A DNA stretch of 60,162 bases from Tepidibacter sp. (GTDB taxonomy: Bacteria; Bacillota; Clostridia; Peptostreptococcales; Peptostreptococcaceae), in NCBI RefSeq assembly GCF_025210165.1, contig NZ_JAOASI010000069.1:1-60162 (forward strand), in the 5' to 3' direction. The position numbers were made by a program, and so were the translations under genes. Each line of letters begins with the position of its first letter. The stretch's first letter is position 1. This document shows positions 55,913-60,162 of this stretch, piece after piece. Under the pieces are notes generated by a model, which worked only from the letters and a program-made list of their open reading frames with translations, searched no databases and was not told where the DNA came from.

Positions 55913-56079
55913 ATATAGAATAATATTGTTGATTAATTCATATTTTTTTGGGTAAAGTAATAAAAGCAAAGAATAAATGGATTTTAATATCTACATATTG
56001 CGATAATAGCATATCTATAATAAAAGAGTATACTATGGATATGATAAATGTAAAATTGATTTTTGGGAGGAATTTAATT

Positions 56080-56397
56080 ATGATAAAAGTTATAAATACT
56101 AATGATTTTGCAAAAGAAGTAGAAAATGATAATGGAGTAGTTGTAGTTGATTTTTTTGCAGAGTGGTGTGGACCTTGTAAAATGTTGGCTCCAGTATTTA
56201 AAAATTTAGATGATGAAATTGGTGATAAGGTTAAGTTTATGAAGGTTGATATAGATAAAGATATAAATCTAGCTGAGAAATTTCAAATAACAAGTGTTCC
56301 TACTATGATAGTGTTCAAAAATGGAAAACCAGTGGATGCTATAATGGGCTTTAGACCTAAGGATATGATAAAGTCTCAAATAGAAACATATTTATAA
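56080..56397 (+). CDS. trxA: Thioredoxin
   Basis: The 105-residue protein (ATG 56080 behind GGGAGG) is a classical thioredoxin with VDFFAEWCGPCKMLAP (active site Cys-Gly-Pro-Cys, about 29-32), the cis-Pro in TSVPTMIVF and a closing Gly-rich strand. A longer open frame upstream has no ribosome binding site and is not coding-like. It is paired with a thioredoxin reductase 125 bases downstream, under what seems to be a common regulatory repeat. Confidence 0.95.
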   Translation: MIKVINTNDFAKEVENDNGVVVVDFFAEWCGPCKMLAPVFKNLDDEIGDKVKFMKVDIDKDINLAEKFQITSVPTMIVFKNGKPVDAIMGFRPKDMIKSQIETYL

Positions 56398-56475
56398 TGA
56401 GTAGGAAATTATATTCCTATTTAAATTGTGGATAAGTATAATTTGCGTTACGAATTTCAAAAAAATTTACATTGA

Positions 56476-56507
56476 TAAGATTCTTTTAAAGAAAAATTTT
56501 TTTATAA
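56476..56507 (+). repeat. 32-bp exact repeat upstream of the thioredoxin reductase gene
   Basis: Second copy of the repeat at 55881. Its end overlaps TATAAT (56503-56508), a -10 box only 14 bases before the start codon, so this copy probably contains the promoter and leaves a leader of very few bases. Confidence 0.75.
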
Positions 56508-56521
56508 TAGGGTGAAATCTT

Positions 56522-57376
56522 ATGAGATATGATATAGCTATATTAGGAAGTGGTCCAGCTGGATTATCAGCTGCTATAAATGCTAAAATTAGAAACAAAA
56601 GTATAGTAGTATTTGGTAACAGCAATTTAAGCGATAAAATAGTAAAAGCACCTAAGGTAGATAATTACTTAGGTATTTATGATATAACGGGTGAAAACTT
56701 AAAAGATATGTTTAAATCACATATAGATAAGATGGGGATTGAGATTATAGAGGAAAGAATAAATAATGTATATGCTATGGGAGACTATTTTGCTTTAATG
56801 GTTAATGAAAAAACTTATGAAGCTACTACAGTAATACTTGCTACTGGAATAGAGTATGCAAAGCCTATAAAAGGTGAAGAAGAATTTTTAGGCAGGGGAG
56901 TGGGATATTGTGCTACTTGTGATGCTGCTCTGTATAGAGGAAAGAAAGTAGTTATAGTAGGTTATAATAGTGAGGCTGAGGAAGAAGCCAATTTCTTAAT
57001 GGAAATAGCATCTAATGTTTATTATATACCTATGTATAAAGGAAAGTATGAGCTAAGTGATAGTATAAAAATCATAGAGGATGTTCCTATTGAGGTATCT
57101 GGTGAAATAAAGGCTAATAAACTTATACTTAGAAGGTCAGAGTTAGATGTAGATGGCATATTCTTCATAAGAAACAGTATATCTCCTAAATACTTAGTTC
57201 CAGGTCTTGAAGTTGAAGATGGACATATAAAAGTAGATAGAATGATGAAGACTAATATCAATGGTTGTTTTGCAGCTGGAGACTGTATAGGAAAACCATA
57301 TCAGTATATAAAAGCTGCAGGAGAAGGTCAAGTTGCAGCACTTAATGCAGTTTCATATATTGATAAAAAACTATAA
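56522..57376 (+). CDS. Thioredoxin reductase, probably ferredoxin-dependent (FFTR type)
   Basis: The 284-residue flavoprotein has the FAD motif GSGPAG (9-14), the redox-active Cys130/Cys133 in GYCATCDAALYRGK and the FAD-closing GCFAAGDCIG. It is shorter than NADPH-thioredoxin reductases (about 310). The NADPH-binding features are degenerate: GYNSEAEEEA (147-156) replaces the usual GGGNSAxEEA, and the Arg-rich HRRxxxR segment is replaced by YYIPMYKGKYEL. These are the changes described for clostridial ferredoxin-dependent flavin thioredoxin reductases. The partner thioredoxin is encoded just upstream. Confidence 0.85.
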   Translation: MRYDIAILGSGPAGLSAAINAKIRNKSIVVFGNSNLSDKIVKAPKVDNYLGIYDITGENLKDMFKSHIDKMGIEIIEERINNVYAMGDYFALMVNEKTYEATTVILATGIEYAKPIKGEEEFLGRGVGYCATCDAALYRGKKVVIVGYNSEAEEEANFLMEIASNVYYIPMYKGKYELSDSIKIIEDVPIEVSGEIKANKLILRRSELDVDGIFFIRNSISPKYLVPGLEVEDGHIKVDRMMKTNINGCFAAGDCIGKPYQYIKAAGEGQVAALNAVSYIDKKL

Positions 57377-57386
57377 AAATAAAGCT

Positions 57387-57421
57387 AAAGCACGCACTTA
57401 TTGATAAGTAGCGTGCTTTTA
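57387..57421 (+). terminator. Terminator after the thioredoxin reductase gene
   Basis: AAAGCACGCACTTA pairs with TAAGTAGCGTGCTTTT around TTGA (one bulge). Confidence 0.85.
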
Positions 57422-57508
57422 ACTTACTAATTAGTAGTAAATATATATAATATAAAGGTTTATAGATATAAATATAAGAGAATAATAAATAGGTATAGTT
57501 AAATTATA

Positions 57509-57565
57509 TTGACAAATTAAGCTAATATGTTATTATAATATGTGACAATGATAATTGTTATTAAT
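57509..57565 (+). promoter_or_regulatory. Promoter and Zur/Fur-like operator of the zinc importer
   Basis: TTGACA (57509-57514) and TATTAT/TATAAT (57531-57539) precede the inverted motif ACAATGATAATTGTTATT (about 57545-57562), an AT-rich Fur-family operator. With a zinc importer downstream, a Zur-type repressor is the natural reader. Confidence 0.55.
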
Positions 57566-57583
57566 TAATAAGGGGTGATGATA

Positions 57584-58516
57584 TTGAAGAAAAATTTAAT
57601 TTATATAGTTATTATTATAGGGTTATTTTTGATGATCGGATGCTCAAATAAAGAAGTAGATATTGATAAAACTAGTGATTTAAAGCTTGATACAGTAAAG
57701 GTTTCAGTAGGTATTGTACCAGAAGCAACATTTGTAAAATCAGTAGGAGGAGACTTAGTTGATGTTGAAATTATGATACCTCCTGGATATAGTCCAGCTA
57801 ACTATCAACCTACACCTAAGCAAATGGCGGAGCTTAGTAAATCACGAATTTATTTTTCAACAGGAGTTCCAACAGAAGAATCTAATATAATTCCAATGAT
57901 AGAAGGTTTAGATGAGAATATAAAAATAGTACATTTAGATGAGAGAGTGAGAAACGTATATCCTGATAGAAGTTTTGATGAAGAACATAAACACAATCAT
58001 GAACATGACTCATGCGAACATGCTCATGAAGGAAGAGATCCTCATATATGGTTATCTCCGAAGAGAGTTAAAGTAATGATTTATGAAATAAAGGATGAGT
58101 TAATAAAACTAAATCCTGATAATAAAAAAATATACGAAAAAAATGCTATAGATTACATATCTAAGTTAGATGAGGTAGATAAAGAGATTAAACTTACGCT
58201 TGACAACGTTAGTAAACAATCTTTTATAATATATCATCCATCTTTTGGATATTTTGCAGATGATTATGATTTAAATATGATTGCTATAGAAGAAGATGGT
58301 AAAAAAACTACGGCAAAAAGACTTCAAGAGATTATAGACTTTGCTAAAAAGAATAATATTAAGTTTGTATTTTATCAACAAGAGTTTGACAGTAAACAGG
58401 CTGATACTATAGCTAAGGAAATTGGAGGAGAAAGTGTACAAGTATCTCCGTTAAGTCCTGATTATATAAAAAATCTAAAGCATATATCACATACATTTAA
58501 CGAAGTTTTAAAGTAG
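57584..58516 (+). CDS. znuA: Zinc-binding lipoprotein of the ZnuABC importer
   Basis: The 310-residue protein starts at TTG 57584 behind AGGGGTG and has a lipoprotein signal (LMIGC). It belongs to the metal-binding cluster A-1 family: a His/Glu/Asp-rich loop around residues 138-153 (EEHKHNHEHDSCEHAH), then RDPHIWLSPKRVK and YHPSFGYFADDY, giving metal-binding His residues. The His loop is typical of zinc rather than manganese binders. The permease and ATPase genes follow. Confidence 0.9.
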   Translation: MKKNLIYIVIIIGLFLMIGCSNKEVDIDKTSDLKLDTVKVSVGIVPEATFVKSVGGDLVDVEIMIPPGYSPANYQPTPKQMAELSKSRIYFSTGVPTEESNIIPMIEGLDENIKIVHLDERVRNVYPDRSFDEEHKHNHEHDSCEHAHEGRDPHIWLSPKRVKVMIYEIKDELIKLNPDNKKIYEKNAIDYISKLDEVDKEIKLTLDNVSKQSFIIYHPSFGYFADDYDLNMIAIEEDGKKTTAKRLQEIIDFAKKNNIKFVFYQQEFDSKQADTIAKEIGGESVQVSPLSPDYIKNLKHISHTFNEVLK

Positions 58517-58527
58517 GAGACGATTAC

Positions 58528-59190
58528 ATGAATGATATTGAAATAAAAAAATTAAGTGTAAGTTATGGACACGTATGTGCCCTAAAAGATATAAATTTAG
58601 AAATAAGAAGTAGAGAATTTGTAGGAATAACAGGGCCTAATGGAGCTGGAAAGAGTACCCTTTTAAAGGTCTTGTTAGGAATACTAAAGCCTACAAGTGG
58701 TAGTATTTCATTAAAAGATAATATATCTATTGGGTATGTTCCACAATTTACATCTTTTGATAGAAACTTTCCTATAAAAGTATTAGATGTAATACTTATG
58801 GGGAAGTTATCTAGTAAAATTAAGTTATTTAAAAGGTATTCCAAACAAGATATAGAAAGAGCAGAGAATATTATGGATATACTAGGAATACTGAAGTTTG
58901 AAAATAGACAAGTTGGTCAATTATCAGGAGGACAACTTCAAAAGGTATTAATCGCAAGAGCTCTTATGACAAATCCTGATGTACTAGTGCTAGATGAACC
59001 TACTGCAAGTCTAGATTTTAAAGCGAAAATAGAGGTTTATGAGCTGTTAGGTAAAATAAAAAAAGAAAAAACTATAATAATAGTTACTCATGATATGGAA
59101 GCGATTGTTTCATATGCTGATAGAGTAGTTTATTTGAATAAAGGATTAGCTAGCTGTAAGGAGGGGGAGCATGATAGAAACATTATTTAG
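58528..59190 (+). CDS. znuC: Zinc ABC transporter ATPase
   Basis: The 220-residue ATPase has Walker A GPNGAGKSTLL (about 37-47), the Q-loop in VPQFTSF, signature LSGGQLQKVLIARAL, Walker B VLVLDEPTASLD and the switch His in VTHDME. It overlaps the start of the permease gene by 20 bases. Confidence 0.92.
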   Translation: MNDIEIKKLSVSYGHVCALKDINLEIRSREFVGITGPNGAGKSTLLKVLLGILKPTSGSISLKDNISIGYVPQFTSFDRNFPIKVLDVILMGKLSSKIKLFKRYSKQDIERAENIMDILGILKFENRQVGQLSGGQLQKVLIARALMTNPDVLVLDEPTASLDFKAKIEVYELLGKIKKEKTIIIVTHDMEAIVSYADRVVYLNKGLASCKEGEHDRNII

Positions 59191-60004
59191 CTACAGTTTT
59201 ATAAAAAATGCTTTTATGGCTGCTATACTTAGTAGTGTAGTATGTGGAATAATAGGCACGATAATAGTAGAAAAAAAACTTGTAAGTATGAGTGGTGGCA
59301 TAGCTCATGTTTCATTTGGAGGGATAGGATTAGGGTATTTACTAGGAATTGAGCCTATAATAGGAGGACTTATTTTTTCAATTTTGGCATCTATAGGAAT
59401 ATCTAATATAAATAGAAAGACAAATACAAATTCAGATGCTTTAATAGGTATGTTTTGGTCTGTTGGAATGGCTCTTGGAATATTATTTATAGCGTTGACT
59501 CCTGGATATCCACCTGATATGACATCGTATTTATTTGGAGATATATTAACTGTATCATATGTTTATATAAAAATAATGATAATATTAACTGGAATAATAC
59601 TTATATCTATATTTAGTATATTCAATTATTGGAAAGCTTATTTATTTGATGAAGAATATATTAAAGTATTGGGGATAAACACACTATTTTTAGAGTACTT
59701 TTTATTTATATTAATAGCTCTTAGTATAGTAATATTAATAAAAGTAGTTGGTATAATATTATCTATAGCACTTTTAACTATACCTCCAGCTATAGCTAAA
59801 CTTTTTACTTACAATATGAAAAATATTATGCTAACATCTACATTGTTGGGTATAGTTTTTAATGTTACAGGCTTATTAATATCCTATAAGTATAATATAC
59901 CATCAGGAGCGACTATAATATTAGTATCTGTAATTGGGTACTTTTTAGCTTTACTTTTAAATAAATATATAAAATATAAAAATTCGCTTTGTGCTAACGT
60001 ATAG
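59171..60004 (+). CDS. znuB: Zinc ABC transporter permease
   Basis: The 277-residue membrane protein has about eight hydrophobic segments and the ABC-3 family marks MSGGIAHVSFGGIGLGYLLG and TNTNSDALIGMFWSVGMALG (each near 20 residues), plus LLTIPPAIAKLF for coupling to the ATPase. It begins at ATG 59171 behind GGAGGGGGAG. Its stop codon TAG is the first part of a repeated 14-mer and of the terminator stem. Confidence 0.92.
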   Translation: MIETLFSYSFIKNAFMAAILSSVVCGIIGTIIVEKKLVSMSGGIAHVSFGGIGLGYLLGIEPIIGGLIFSILASIGISNINRKTNTNSDALIGMFWSVGMALGILFIALTPGYPPDMTSYLFGDILTVSYVYIKIMIILTGIILISIFSIFNYWKAYLFDEEYIKVLGINTLFLEYFLFILIALSIVILIKVVGIILSIALLTIPPAIAKLFTYNMKNIMLTSTLLGIVFNVTGLLISYKYNIPSGATIILVSVIGYFLALLLNKYIKYKNSLCANV

Positions 60005-60016
60005 ACGAATTTTTTA
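59978..60016 (+). terminator. Terminator of the zinc operon
   Basis: AAAAATTCG pairs with CGAATTTTT around a loop that contains the znuB stop codon, followed by further T. Confidence 0.7.
60002..60015 (+). repeat. 14-mer TAGACGAATTTTTT, copy 3
   Basis: Third exact copy; here the TAG is the znuB stop codon and CGAATTTTTT forms the right arm of the terminator. Confidence 0.6.
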
Positions 60017-60021
60017 ATTCT

Positions 60022-60162
60022 CCCCCTGTGGTAAGATAGTTGTCGTAGGAAAGAATTAATGATATTCTCGAATAAAGATAATGAAGGAGATTAGACCTAT
60101 GGCAAAAAACAATAAAAGATATCCAATAGAAGAAAAACAGCAATTGATAAAAAGAATGCTGC
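60022..60162 (+). mobile_element. Left end of an IS3-like element, cut by the window
   Basis: CCCCCTGTGGTAAGATAGTT (from 60022) resembles the IS end at 3097 and is followed after about 75 bases by a transposase gene that begins with ATG 60099 behind GAAGGAG. Confidence 0.5.
60099..60162 (+). CDS. Transposase OrfA-like N-terminus, partial
   Basis: Only the first 21 codons are inside the window (MAKNNKRYPIEEKQQLIKRM), with the basic KRYPxEEK start and a first helix typical of the helix-turn-helix protein of IS3-like elements. The rest lies beyond the right edge. Confidence 0.55.
   Translation, partial: MAKNNKRYPIEEKQQLIKRML

Noticed and set aside
55948-56079. Long N-terminal extension of thioredoxin
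   Set aside because: No ribosome binding site before it and non-coding character; ATG 56080 has a strong GGGAGG and gives the normal length.

Overview
The window is very AT-rich and its protein content is that of an anaerobic low-GC Gram-positive bacterium of the class Clostridia, possibly near Peptostreptococcaceae. Pointers are a giant 2-hydroxyacyl-CoA dehydratase activase-like protein, ECF transport genes, a probable ferredoxin-type thioredoxin reductase, a Spo0E-like protein, strong AGGAGG ribosome binding sites and several GTG/TTG starts. The species cannot be named from this sequence. No tRNA, rRNA or CRISPR array was seen.

Left part (1-9.0 kb) is worn accessory DNA: a tyrosine recombinase beside a 31-bp palindrome, then broken or deletion-fused genes (Fic with an in-frame TGA; HTH/HsdM/membrane chimera; IS end; AraC, ABC and P-type ATPase fragments). 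Intact among them are an IclR/UPF0303/SDR group and a small Cys-rich protein.

From 9.0 to 12.6 kb lies an ECF-type importer operon (S component, EcfT, double ATPase) with an AraC regulator, behind a Fur-like palindrome. From 13.2 to 28.5 kb are a broken sensor-like gene with a chemotaxis receptor, an acidic unknown protein, a galactose operon (galK-galE-galT-galM plus an AraF/MglB-type sugar ABC importer; galK carries a one-base frameshift in a T run), and two more chemotaxis receptors. From 28.9 to 34.9 kb are the 1420-residue dehydratase-activase protein and a diguanylate cyclase.

The region 35.0-39.3 kb (minus strand) is the most striking. A preQ1-I riboswitch heads a six-gene operon: a 2-hydroxyacyl-CoA dehydratase-like protein, its ATP-dependent activase, then queD, queE, folE and queC. 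The last four make preQ0. The first two are an ATP-driven low-potential Fe-S reductase pair of unknown substrate, plausibly supplying a missing reductive step in queuosine synthesis.

From 39.5 to 42.6 kb are an AhpD-like protein, a lipoyl-domain/dihydrolipoyl dehydrogenase fusion and a lipoate ligase, together a possible self-contained lipoyl redox module. From 43.1 to 47.6 kb an FMN riboswitch controls ribD-ribE-ribBA-ribH plus a HAD phosphatase. From 47.7 to 54.8 kb is a peptide sensing/uptake module: orphan oligopeptide-binding protein, DUF6305 protein, histidine kinase, response regulator, OPT transporter, PqqD-like protein and a small membrane protein. The right end holds a Spo0E/MEDS fusion, thioredoxin and thioredoxin reductase sharing an exact 32-bp upstream repeat, a zinc ABC importer (znuA-znuC-znuB), and the start of an IS3-like element running off the window.
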